Shown here piece by piece: positions 21,293 through 31,698 of a stretch of DNA of 64,000 nt. Positions within the stretch are counted from its first letter, which is position 1, and the number at the start of each line of letters is the position of its first letter. The position numbers and the translations under genes are program-made. The notes beneath the pieces were generated by a model. The model was not told the DNA's origin. It saw only the letters and a program-made list of their open reading frames with translations, and searched no databases. Where the stretch lies: the NCBI GenBank assembly GCA_021234155.1, contig JAJEKV010000001.1, positions 19,301,382 to 19,365,381 on the forward strand, read 5' to 3'. The stretch comes from Isoetes taiwanensis. Its lineage: Eukaryota > Streptophyta > Lycopodiopsida > Isoetales > Isoetaceae.

Positions 21293-21660
21293 TCCACAAC
21301 GTACACCTCGTTGTATGTATAAATTCCTAATTTATTAATGGAAAAGTATATGTAACACAAATATCTAGCTAGATTATGTGATAACTTGCAGGTAAATGCG
21401 AATTTGCATGTGGATGACAACGTCTATTCACATACGTGGCATGTGGATGACAACGTCATGCCAAGGATGTGGCATGCGCTGCCACAATAACTGCTTGTCT
21501 TTTATGCGGCACGCATACGATGCGGCTGGGATATGGCCGGATCCCATGATGCGAACATAGGCTACCGTTGCCTAATTGCATGCTATAATTTCGCCTCGTA
21601 GGATTATTACACAACTTTATCGGTACTCGCAACCGTAGATTCCAACATATCTCTAGTTTC

Positions 21661-21668
21661 TATATAAA
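21661..21668 (+). promoter_or_regulatory. TATA box, gene copy 3
   Basis: TATATAAA 98 bases before the ATG at 21759; spacing matches the other copies. Confidence 0.5.
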
Positions 21669-21758
21669 ACGTCGGAGGCCTTTGTCTTCTCCTATCTGCC
21701 ATCTCCTGTTCTACCACATCCGCCCTCAGCCATCTCTCCTGTTCTCCCATCACTTTCA

Positions 21759-22252
21759 ATGGCCTCCGGCTCAGTTCCATCCCTGCCGAGATCTTGTCTC
21801 AAGTTACGGTCAAGGAAATTGAGAACATTCGTCTTTGAGGCGGAGGAACGGATCCGCCTTCTAAAAAAAAAAAATGATGAAGACGTCGCTTAAAAGCTGG
21901 TTGTTAAGAGGACAAGGCCGCCTTCTATAGGAAGGTGATTTTAGTGCGCGACAATCAGCGGGCTGCCTTAGACCGCGAATGTGCGGCGCCACGAGATATA
22001 ACCTCAAAGAGGCTTAGGGCGCAATCGAAGCGGGAGAAACTGCCCGAGCTCAACTTCGATGGCGGGAAGATAAGGTTCGCGGAATATGAGAAGCGTGGTT
22101 GCGGGGGGGGCAATCATGTTGGAGGAGCGAAAAAAATTATCACCGCCCTCGGGAAGAGCTTGCTGGCGATCATAGGCATCGGGCTCCTCCTAGAGGGGCC
22201 CGTTTTTTTAATGTTTGTAATGGTTTTATTTCTCAATGGGAAAAGTTTTTGA
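21759..22252 (+). pseudogene. Coiled-coil small gene, copy 3 (decayed)
   Basis: Opens 'MASGSVPSLPRSCLKLRSRK' and reads 'FEAEERIRLLKKKNDED' before a stop. After a frame change it continues 'RDNQRAALDRECAAPRDI' and 'RLRAQSKREKLPELNF'. It ends with a hydrophobic stretch ('SLLAIIGIGLLLEGPVF') that could be a membrane segment or a frameshift artefact. It is related to copies 1 and 2 by position, TATA spacing and helical charge pattern rather than by close sequence. Confidence 0.45.
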
Positions 22253-22321
22253 CAAATGTGAGCCGAATATTACGTTTCCTATTTTTAATTTTCAATATCC
22301 GTGGTAGAGAATGACAAGGCA

Positions 22322-22386
22322 GATCACACGGCGAAACCCTTCATAGGGTTTTAAAGCTCATGTGCGATTCAGCGTGGTGTGATCTG
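22322..22386 (+). terminator. Stem-loop after copy 3
   Basis: AGATCACACGGCGAA (22322-22336) pairs with TTCAGCGTGGTGTGATCT (22369-22386) with mismatches; a diverged member of the family. Confidence 0.5.
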
Positions 22387-22527
22387 ATGTAGTTAGAATA
22401 GTTATTAATGTGTTCCAAAGGACGGTACCATTAATGTGTTCTAGCGGACAACCGAGCGAGAATCCGCTTCGACACGTCACGGCAATGACCACCGAATCGT
22501 GTGTTTAATATGTTCAAGCGCTAATAT

Positions 22528-22534
22528 GTATAAA
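22528..22534 (+). promoter_or_regulatory. TATA box, gene copy 4
   Basis: TATAAAT 94 bases before the ATG at 22622. Confidence 0.5.
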
Positions 22535-22621
22535 TTGAGGTCCTTGCATTGTGCTCCTTCCGCCGGTTAGAGTCTTTGCTCCTCACTTCCATAATCTTAA
22601 CGTCCCTCCCATTTGTCATCT

Positions 22622-23145
22622 ATGGCCTCCACATCCTCAACCGCTGATAAGGGAAAATGCAAGAGGATAGAACTCCCTTCTGACATAGTGTTGGGTGTTC
22701 TAATGAAGAGGTTGAAGGAGCAAGATGATCTTCTAAAGGAAAACGCCGTTACAATTCAGCAGAAAGAAGAAGAGAATGAATTCAACCTTCTCATGCCGTA
22801 GCGGGGAGAGGCAAATCAGACGGTTGAATAGAAGGTCGGGGATGACAAGCCCCAACAAGCCGCGACCGAGGTGGTTATGGCGGCAACGCAGGTTGCTAAT
22901 TGAGGCAGAAGAACACGTTGTGCTATTGGGACAGGAGCGGGACATGTACAAAGAGATGGTGGACAGATTGGAGGAACGTTTGGATAGGGTGATTGCTCGC
23001 TTGAGGAGAAGAGATGAAGACGAAGACGAGGACGGAGCTGATGATGATGATAAAGATAATGAAGAAGAGCTTCGCCTTTGGAGCAACAATGAGTCGTTGT
23101 ATTTTGTTTTTCAATGTAACATCTTTCACAACTTTAATCAAAAGT
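22622..23145 (+). pseudogene. Coiled-coil small gene, copy 4 (frameshifted)
   Basis: Opens 'MASTSSTADKGKCKRIELPS' and has 'IVLGVLMKRLKEQDDLLKEN', matching 'ITLAVVMKRFKEVHDENSRL' of copy 2. A frameshift near 22795 interrupts it. In the next frame it continues 'GQERDMYKEMVDRLEERLDR', then an acidic run rich in D and E. The intact version would be about 170 residues: basic start, long coiled coil, acidic tail. Confidence 0.55.
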
Positions 23146-23174
23146 AACCTTTTTTTATTATTATCTTGTAAAGC

Positions 23175-23312
23175 TTCACACGACGCGAAGCCACATAAAT
23201 GCAAGCAATAGCGAACTCCACTGTTCGCCCCGTATGATACAAATAAGATCATACGACGCGAAGCTACAGTTGTGCAAACAAGGTTGGAGGCAAGTACTTC
23301 GCATCGTGTGAA
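23175..23312 (+). terminator. Two stem-loops after copy 4
   Basis: First: TTCACACGACGCGAA (23175-23189) with diverged TTCGCCCCGTATGA (23224-23237). Second: GATCATACGACGCGAAG (23247-23263) with CTTCGCATCGTGTGA (23298-23312). They stand between the plus-strand gene cluster and the minus-strand gene, as expected of a convergent-gene boundary. Confidence 0.5.
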
Positions 23313-23323
23313 CATGCTACACA

Positions 23324-26300
23324 TTACAAGTATACTTTACCGATTCTTTGTCTCTTAGATCTCCACTGTTGCGATGCTAGTGGGGCCCTAGAATTTTGCC
23401 AAGCAACTTTCCGTTTTCTCTTCAGCATTATGCCAATGGTGTTTACGACTTCTGGGTTGCTCCTTAAAGCGACCTTCTTGTCGTATTTAGCCATCACCCT
23501 TCTATAAAACCACTCTGTCATCTGTCTTAGAGGGTTGGTTCCCACATTTCCACCCCCTCTTTGAGTGTTACGATGAAAGGCTATTTTAGCTTGTTTATGC
23601 GATTTCTCCATGCCTTGTGCACTCCAAGGGGGATTCACTCATTTATAAGGGGGATATGCCATCTGCGTGCATGGGGTGGCAAAAAACCCCCCTGTATACG
23701 GATCTTTAAAAGCAAATTTTGACCCCTTTCGAATAAAAATTACCTAGGATAGTGCAAAAAATACCAGAAAAAGGATCCCCTGCCGACCGTATATGTACGA
23801 AAATGGGTCCAAAAAAACCCCTTCCCGTGCATGCAGATGGGTTATACGCCCAAAACTGTGAACCCCCCTTGGTGCACTCCACACTGCTAGGCTTCCATAC
23901 TTCCTAAAAAACCAAGGTGCATGAGCCCAAAAGATGTGCAAGTAGTGCGTGACTTCACTCTCTCCCCATGCGTCTATGAAAGCTTTAATAAATTTGTTAT
24001 TCGCTTGCACGAACATTTCTGCATCTTCTCTTGTGAGGTCCATTCTCTGAATGTATAGGAACAATTCAGACAATGCATCCCATGCTTTTTTTTTCCTCAA
24101 TGCCGAACGAACGCCATCTGTGCGGTCCTGCTCCGCATCAACCAGCAATTTTCCAAATTCATAGACCTTTTCTCCCATCTGGTTTCCGTTCAGAGCCTCT
24201 CTATGATTCTTTATGAAGCGTCGAGCTTTCACCCCTCCAATTGACACCTTACGAGGCACACTTGTTCTTCCTGCCCGTTTCTCATCGAGCTCTAATCTTA
24301 CATTGCCACCATGCAAACCTGCTTCTGATAGAACATGTTCAACTCTACGAATTCCTTCCTCTCTTCTCTTCTTGTCTGAAATGTTCCACACGAATCTGCA
24401 GCTCAAAAATATCATCTTGTCGATGATTCTCAAGCCGTGCAAAGTGCAGATATGAACCCTCTCTAATGGAATGGGGAAAATGCCATGGAACTTGGGATCT
24501 TCTTCTCCTCTATTAGGAGCATTTGCTTGGTTAAGGGACAAGGTTGAAACAGTCTTCCCGATTGCTTGACTTCCTTGCATAATTGCGATGGACAATTTTT
24601 GCATGTTCCTTGTCCTCCTCCACTTATGTTGTACATTGCTTTCGGTTTTTTAAATCGGGGCGCCAAGTGAAAAATTACTTTGTAAGATCCATAGTGATCT
24701 ACTTGCAATTTTCCCCTCCCTCGAATCTAGATATTGGGACTTCGGGATGTGGGTTTGATTGAACACCCATTTCAATACCTCGTGGGTTTCTTTCTCGAAC
24801 TTTAAAGAGACCTAACCACCGGTGTCATCTTGATTGACATGAGAACCATTTTTCGGCACGCTTCTTGTCCTCGTCCGTCACCTCTATATCTTTTTTATTA
24901 TTCTTGTTGCTCTTTGATTTAGTATGTGCAATTGCATTCTCAATTGCTCTATTCATGATGACAACGGATACCCTCTCATACTTCTCAAACTTGGTCAGGT
25001 CCATTTCATCCAATTTTATGCAAATTTCAATCTCACCATTAGTTTCGCAATTTGTTAAGTCATAATATTTGACAAGGAATTGTAAGAGAGTAACCGGGTC
25101 AACCCAAAGATTATTGCGTTCATTCATTCCAACTATATCACAACAATCCTTGCCATTCTTATCTTTTTTATGGCTATGGGCGGGACCAAAGCACATTCAA
25201 CGTGGTGCATCTCTCCTAATATGTCATACACCATCTTTGTCCTAGTAACCCTTGTATTCTCGACAATTTGTGGACGTGGAGCGAATACTTTTTTTGTGCC
25301 CATTCTTTTCAACGCTTCATGGAATGGCTTGAATAGAGAACGGTAACCAAGCCTCACGATGCCTACATCATCACAAGCGGTCGTACATCTGTCGCTTCTA
25401 ACTTCTTGTAGATCTCTCCTAGTACCATTTCCAATACCATCTTCTTGAGAGGAGAGTTGTAGGGCTGACAAATCATGTCCACTATCTCCCTGTTTGTCGC
25501 TAGGTTCTTCACTACGTAACCAAGATTGCTTCTAGTTTCCCCAGATCTTAATTGGCCTTTGCTAGTGTTGTAAACGGACCTTGTGGCCGTGACCCTGCGT
25601 CTGAATGCACCTGATCCAAACTTCAGTTCCTCTATCGGTCGATAGTGCTTCTTCCTTTCTCGCAAGCCAAGGGGTGTTTTCTTCAAATTCTTTAACCTAC
25701 ATTGAAGCCCAAAGTTTGCTCTTTCGAGCTCTTGGATCTTTTCTTGCAGCTGCCCTATCACCAATTTGGACTTGTCCACTTCATTATCTCAAAGGCGTTT
25801 CCCTCCCCAAGCCGTCATTCCTTTCCTTCATCACGGTGGAGTAATGAAGCGAGAGAAAAAAGAGCTCTTTGGTTTAAGTTATAATTCTCTTGTGACAATC
25901 GGGGGCGGCTCATCTCAAGGAGGCGTATTCGATTCGAATGCCTTCATCCTCTCTCAATCTCTCACAATATCCCAAGAGGCCGAGTTACCATCACCACAAA
26001 ATCGGATTTGAACTTGAAACGTCCGAAATGACGGTTTCTTGCCACTCAACGGATCCAATGGATATAAACTGCCATCCGCCCAGATGTCGACACTTTTTGA
26101 GCCTGCAAGACGCAACATGTCGAGGTCTAAGTTCTTATTTTTTAGACCTCCTTTTTTGCGATTGAAGACTGGAGCATATTCGTGAGTCAGTTGGATCCTT
26201 ATCCACACATCATTTGGAGCTTCCATACCGCTGGATTGCACGGCGCGAAATGAAGGTGTACAATTTGTATGCCCTTGCACAATTCGCTTCGTTAAGAACA

Positions 26301-26661
26301 AGGAAAAAAAATAAGATCCTTAACAAATTTCATTCATCTGCTTCACCATCTGCAAAAAAAAAATAAGAAATAACTGTTAGTTAAATGCTTAAGAAAAGAA
26401 AGAAAACATGCATGTACCATGAACTAACGCCATGAGCTCCTCGAAGTCAGCGGATTCGTCTTCAACTGTGATGAACTCCTGCTCCGAAATTTCCTCTGAT
26501 TCCTCATTCTCTGATTCCTCGTCAAAGGAATCAGAGGAATCAGAGGCATTCAGAGCAAGAACCGTGGGCAGCGAAGGGAACTGCGGAGGGAACACCTCTT
26601 CCAGCCGTAATAGGCGCCTCTTGGAGGACACCTCTGGCTCTTCCGTAGCTGATCTCTTCAT
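23324..26661 (-). pseudogene. DDE/RNase H-like transposase candidate, broken
   Basis: Minus-strand coding relic in several frames. The first exon (26661 to about 26416) is a 'KR...SSKRR' nuclear-signal-like start and an acidic region ending at a GTACAT donor. Then come 'DVWIRIQLTHEYAPVFNRKK' (26200), a coiled coil with 'LQEKIQELERANFGLQCRLK' (25740), 'DKTNxx'-less but 'EICIKLDEMDLTKFEKYERV' (25000), 'VHICTLHGLRIIDKMIF' (24450) and 'HYLHIFWAHAPWFFRKYGSL' (23920). The C-terminus reads 'QGMEKSHKQAKIAFHRNT' and a basic tail. The D in 'IKLDEMD', the C-x-L-H and the E in 'QGMEK' suggest a DDE core, with a C-terminal helix like RAG1/Transib. At least three frameshifts plus a MITE (23625-23871) inactivate it. 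As the only transposase-like gene in the element, it may be what once moved it. Confidence 0.45.
23625..23871. mobile_element. hAT-like MITE inside the transposase candidate
   Basis: 247-bp element with ends CAAGGGGGATTCAC and, reversed, CAAGGGGGGTTCAC. It is flanked by an 8-bp direct repeat GTGCACTC (23617-23624 and 23872-23879). CAAGG-type ends with an 8-bp duplication fit hAT. The host reading continues directly across it ('GSLAVWSA' to 'QGMEKSH'). Confidence 0.8.
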
Positions 26662-26669
26662 GGCGATGG

Positions 26670-27130
26670 ACTAGAGAAATTGGGCGGAGGATCTAGCAAA
26701 GATTGGGCGGAGATTGGGGGGAGAATGGGCGCCAATCTAGGCTGGAATAGATATAGGCTGGATTAGACGTGAAAATCGTAGGAATGATTCGTATTCCAGT
26801 CCTATCAACCATCATTACAGGCCATTATGTGCATATCTCGAAATTTGAGCCATATCCAATATCTTCCTTTTTTAACCTTATTCCTAAATATCCAATATCT
26901 TCATTTTTTAACCTTATTCCTAAATATCCAATATCTTCTTTTTTTAACCTTATTCCTAAACCTATATGATTTGAGTTTAACCTGAAAATGAACAACGATA
27001 TAATTCGAATTTAACATACTATTTAATACCAAGATGCTACGTCACACTATGTCGATAATTGGGATTTAAAAAAAAAACACTCCAAACCCTCCTCGAGAAA
27101 ACCACGTAAGTGCCGACCTCACTTTGTGTT
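26670..27130. repeat. Upstream region with a 3-copy 44-bp minisatellite (26850-26960)
   Basis: The unit 'tatccaatatcttc' plus 'ttttttaaccttattcctaaa' repeats three times. The rest is non-coding and may include the promoter of the minus-strand gene. Confidence 0.6.
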
Positions 27131-27139
27131 TAATTTGAC

Positions 27140-27720
27140 AACAAGCAACTTCCATCTTGTGTAGATCGACGGCCTTGAAATGAAGGTGTGGTATTTTTTA
27201 TGCCCCAACACAATTCGGCCATGATGAGCCGAACGTCAGTACTAACCGTTTTTGAAATTTGCAACGTGCATATGGAAATCGAAAAGTCCATTCTCCTACA
27301 ATCCATGCTTTTATACATTAAGCAAATTCAAATTTCGAATTGTAGGGCGGAAGCCTGTATTAGGATGAAGTGAAGATCGGTTAAAGCGCGAAATGGCCCC
27401 TCGAAATGAAAGTCTGATCTGATACAAAGCTTCAACCTACACATTCAAATTTTGAAATGTAGAAGGCGGTGACGCGCACGCTTGGTATCTGACAAACCAA
27501 GAGACACCGTCATGAGTTGCCGGTATGCTATAATGCAAGTGGCATTTTAGAAGCGCCACGTGTTGCATCAGTCCGTCTGACAACCAACAGAATTAAATAC
27601 ATATGGCGCCATGAATGTGCAATCCCCCTTATTCCGGAAGAATATTCCAAGCAAATCTGTAATTATGAGAGTTTGGTATCCTAGGTGGCATGGGAAAAAA
27701 GGAGCGGAAATATGACGTGG
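27140..27720. other. Partial second copy of the 26220-26290 exon region, then no gene
   Basis: 'gaaatgaaggtgt', 'tatgcccc' and 'cacaattcg' recur in the same order as at 26248-26285, so part of the minus-strand gene was duplicated near the element's right end. No ORF is supported. Confidence 0.4.
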
Positions 27721-27763
27721 AATGGCTGATAGGAGGCCATTTTGAGACCCCAAATCCGCCCTA

Positions 27764-28395
27764 ATGTGAACTCATTTAACTAGTGGCAGATGTGCCACTA
27801 GCAACCTTTAGCCTCTGTCAGTCTGCAACTAAATTTAGCCTATGAGCTACAGCTAGATGCATATTCATCCTCATGTCTAAAGCTCAGACCAATTCATGAT
27901 CATTATACTAATGCCTATCGAATCAGAAGACCATATTCAATAGGTTGAAAATAGTCATAACTTAGGCCATCTATCTATTCAACCTATATTTGCATGAGCA
28001 TATAGAGCCAGTATCAGGCACGTTTTTGTAGCAAATGATTCTATGAACCTGAGATAACTAAAGCCAACAGTCAGACTTAGAATAATACAAAAAGAAAGCA
28101 TGAAGACACAAAGATCAAAATGATAAAGACGATGACTATGAGGAATGGTTAATATTTGAAAGCAGTAAAACAAAATGCATATGTGATCTTTTCTAAACCT
28201 TGAGCAGAGTCTCGGGCAGAGTCTTGAACAGATATAGGCGATGTCAATGTAATGGCGATGCTCCTGAAGATCATTTTGGATGTCAAAGTAATGGCGATGC
28301 TCCTGATGACCTAAAACTTAAAAAATCAAATGAAGAAATGAAGAAACAGGAAGCCTTTGGAAAACTAGGAGCTGGGATGAAGCTGGGAGACGGAT
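27764..28395. other. DNA right of the TIR element, no gene recognised
   Basis: AT-rich. A 42-bp unit ('gtcaatgtaatggcgatgct' then 'cctgaagatcattttggat') occurs twice at about 28240-28310. The 5' end of Helitron 3 may lie here but was not found. Confidence 0.35.
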
Positions 28396-28650
28396 CTTGA
28401 AGGATGCCTAAAGTATCATACGGGTGGAGAGATCCCGCCCAGCCTTCCCTTTCTCGACCCCCTGCGGAAAAATGGCGGTGCAGACGTATTGTGCTTCGAC
28501 CGTATACGGACGTGTTCAAAAAAATAAAACCCCTAACCAGTCACGCACATGTATCATACGGTTTTTAATTGGTGAAACCCCCGGGTATGCTGTATGGTTT
28601 CAGGAATTGTCATTTTTACATCTATATCGAATCCCCCCTGAAAACCCATG
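28396..28650. repeat. MITE-like sequence, third relative of the hAT-like family
   Basis: Contains 'gaccgtatacgg', 'aaaaaataaaacccct' and 'ggtgaaacccccgggtatgct', which match 23690-23830 and the reverse complement of 8455-8480. Terminal duplications are not resolved. Confidence 0.35.
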
Positions 28651-29009
28651 TTATTGTGCTACCTGAAAACCCATGTTATTGTGCTACATATTCTAAATAG
28701 ATGCACGTGGACTACCACAGTCGTCAAATCCGTCGATCCTACGGCCCAGACCATATGTTGGAGCCTCTGGGCACCTCCGATTTCGCTTATAGTCATTTAT
28801 GATTGGGGGCGGCTATGATTTGAAATATTCGCTTATGGTTTTGATGGAATATTAAGCCTCTATACAGCTTCGCCTAAGGTTTTAGAATATAAAATACAGG
28901 GGTTCGAAACTCTACCAAAATAATTGAAAGTCCTAATAACACTACTTTGACCGATATAACCAATGAGCAAACATGATTATTTTCTATCTTGAATCTATGT
29001 TTGTTTTTT
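28651..29009. other. Intergenic, no gene recognised
   Basis: A short tandem repeat ('acccatgttattgtgctacct') spans 28645-28690. Nothing else. Confidence 0.4.
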
Positions 29010-31110
29010 TTTAACACAATAGCCAGAACGAGGGGACAGGCCAGGAAATCAGGAGGGGAAGTACAGCGACAGCAAAAGGGACGGGAGATGCAAAAGGGCA
29101 AGAAAAGATAACCATATGGTACTGGAATTGCACAGGGTATCCGTGGGATGACAGGGAATGGTTGGAGGAAGCAAGCCCTAGTGGAATCATAGTCCTAGTG
29201 GAAACTTGGGAACATAATGCAAAAAGGCTACCAGAAGAAGAAGGGTACCAGCTCTTCACCTGCTGGAAAGATAAGAATTTTAAAATTGGGAGGGGAAGTG
29301 GGGGCTTAGCCTGCTACATAAGAAACAGAATAGTCGATAAGGCATGTATTATAAACATGGATACTAATAAAAGATATATGCTACTCAATATCATGTGGTC
29401 AAACAGACAAGAACTATCAATGCTAAGCTGCTATTACCCACCCAATGGTGATAAGCTAGAGCTATTCGGCCTAGGGGAGGTAATCATTAAATGGAAGGAC
29501 AAAGGCCCAGGAGACTTCAATGCAAGGACAAAACAGAAATAGGCTGAAATGCCATTCTATGACGAAGTAGATGGGCAATAGACGCAGATGGATAGACCAG
29601 AAGAATGGACGAGGAACATAGAGGACAAGGAGCTCAATGCAAGAGGTGAAATGTTGATCGCAATCTGCACGATGACAGACATGATAATTTGCAATGGACT
29701 AGGGCGATGGAAGCGATGGAGGAATTCACAAGTCAGAACGTGCATGGGAAGAGCGTAGTAGATTACATGATAGCGAACGAAAGGACAGTGCCAGAAATAG
29801 GAGACATCGAGCTGATGGAATAGCCGACCAAAAAGAGGGAAAGCCACAGGCCTATATGGATAGAGATGACTCGGCCAAGACCAGGAAAGACCAAGATAGG
29901 AGGAAAAGCAGGCAGATCAGAACTCAAAAAAGAGGTCAGGGCAATTCTGAAACAGGGTCCGAGAGGAGCTCAATAAACAGGAATGGAAAAATAGTGAGTC
30001 GGAGGAGAAGGGGAACATCCTTAACGATATACTGGTGAAGGTGGCAAGGATGGAATTTGGATTCAAGAAAAGGGCAGGGAAAACTAGGGTGTTCACCCCT
30101 TCAAACTGGTATGATGAGTGCAGACAACAAAAGAGGAGAACAAAAATGGCAAAGGGAATAACAGAATACCAAGAGGAGAGATCTAGGTTCCTGAAGTTGT
30201 TAAAAGCAAAAGGAATACGAACCTACTACACCGGCAATGGGATCTTTCCAGGATTATGAAAAAACAACCAAAGAGATTCTGGTCACAAATGAAAGGAAAG
30301 AAAGGGATAGTGCCGAAAAAAGGGACGAGAAAGGAAAGGATAGACTGGGAACAATACTTAGACAGATTATACGAAACAGGGACAACGACATTAAGAATGC
30401 CAAGGAAAGATACGACTCATGTTTTACGTCTCAAGAAGTGGGGGCAGCACTACAGAAAATGGCCAACAATAAGGCAACAGACCTGTATGGACTCACGACA
30501 GAGATGCTAAAATGTGTAGGGATAGAGATCATAGATCGGATAACAGGAATTTTTAACATGATAGTACATACAAGGATGCCGGAGAGATGGAAGTACAACA
30601 GGGTAATACCATTGCACAAAGGGGGTAGCACCGAGGAGCTGGAGAATTATAGAACGATTATGGTGGGTTAGTTCCATATTTGCAAAATGGTTTGGCAAAG
30701 TCCTGGACCACAAGCTGAAGGACACGAAGAAACAGGCCAACTAAAAGCACAAGGGCAAGCGGGATTCAGGCTGGATCATTCCACCACAGACCACTTACTG
30801 ACGTTCAAAATATTAATCGAACAAGCTAGGATTCGAAAAATGAAGATGATATGCTGCTTTGTAGATTTCAAAAAGGGATTTGATACAGTACCGAGAGAAA
30901 AGCTGATACAAAAATTGATAGGCTAAGAGGTACCAGAAGGACTGATTGGATCTATATAGCCTATTTATATCAGAGGGTATATGCAAAAATGGAAGAGGAA
31001 GGCAACGCTATTGATGTGATACAGGAGTAAAACAGGGCTGCTTCCTCTCATTCACATTATTCGGAATGTATATAGATGCATTGCAGGAATTTATTGTGGA
31101 AAAGCAAGGA
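29010..31110 (+). pseudogene. Second LINE: endonuclease and reverse transcriptase relic
   Basis: Plus strand, in several frames. The endonuclease part reads 'GIIVLVETWEHNAKRLPEEE', 'GGLACYIRNRIVDKACI' and 'GDFNAR' (29510, catalytic Asp-Asn). Reverse transcriptase pieces: 'NKATDLYGLTTEMLK' (30460), 'MPERWKYNRVIPLHKGG', 'ENYRTIMVG' (30650), 'GQAGFRLDHSTTDHL', 'FVDFKKGFDTVPREKL' (30860, first catalytic Asp) and 'GVKQGC' (31025). It ends before the YxDD box. It belongs to a different LINE family from 7084-8425. Many stops and frameshifts; dead. Confidence 0.75.
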
Positions 31111-31127
31111 CATGTGGATGCGCCAAG

Positions 31128-31698
31128 CTTCTGATTTTTCCTAAACACCTTCAACAAGAGCCCTGGTATTGACGGGTTTCAACCAGAGTTCTTTGTGGAA
31201 TTTTGGCCCATAATGAAAGATGATATTGTTCGTTTTGTTCATGGGGTTTGGCAGGCTCAGTTTTTTTATCCTACCTTTAATGTTGGAGTTATTTCTTTAA
31301 TTCCTAAAACTGAAGCCCCAATTAAGACTAATGAGTGGCACCCTATTTTGTTGACCACAACCATGTATAAACTAATGGCCAAAATTATAGCTGGCAGACT
31401 TGTGGTCCACCTTCAAGACAAAGTTAATGCTTGTCAATCTGCCTTTTTGCCAAATAGGTCCATTCTTGACAACTATATTGCTGCAAATGAGGCTTTATAT
31501 TGGAATAGGTTGACCAAACGGAATTGCATTCTCCTTAAAACTTAATTTTAAGCGTGTTTATGACTGTATTTCGTGGCCTTTTTTAGAGAACTCCTTAGTT
31601 CATATTGGCATTCACCCTCGCCTTATCAAGCTCATCATGGTTCTCAACCAAAATGCCACCTCTTGTGTCCTCATTAATGGCTCTCCAAGTGAATTCTT
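31128..31698 (+). pseudogene. L1-type LINE, 3' half part 1 (reverse transcriptase)
   Basis: 'NKSPGIDGFQPEFF' opens exactly where the minus-strand half at 7084 stops. Then come 'VGVISLIPKTEAPIKTNEWH', 'LLTTTMYKLMAKIIAGRL', 'CQSAFLPNRSILDN' and, after a stop, 'SCVLINGSPSEFF', where the copia element cuts in. The reading resumes at 58509. This is the outermost layer of the nest. Confidence 0.8.
31694..31698. repeat. Target site duplication TTCTT (left)
   Basis: TTCTT directly before the left LTR; the same 5 bases follow the right LTR at 58509-58513. Confidence 0.9.

Larger units (their letters stand above)
15119..27761. mobile_element. 12.6-kb TIR element with multiple cargo genes
   Basis: The left end (GGGCGGATTTGGGGTCT, then one mismatch and AAAATGGCC) is matched in reverse complement at 27731-27761, 25 of 26 bases over the core. 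A further shared TCCACGTCA lies about 50 bp in. TA flanks both sides (15117-15118 and 27762-27763) inside CATTA/TAATG, so a TA duplication is possible but cannot be separated from the repeat. The interior holds a BAH-like ORF, an H3-like pseudogene, a tandem small-gene family with stem-loops, and a broken DDE-like gene on the minus strand. It interrupts the DNA flanking Helitron 3's cargo. The superfamily is not recognised. Confidence 0.6.

Noticed and set aside
15119-27761. Endogenous giant virus segment
   Set aside because: Hairpin-bounded genes and an H3-like gene would fit, but I see no capsid, polymerase or packaging ATPase gene. The long gene appears to have introns, and the region has inverted ends like a transposon. 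Kept only as an alternative.
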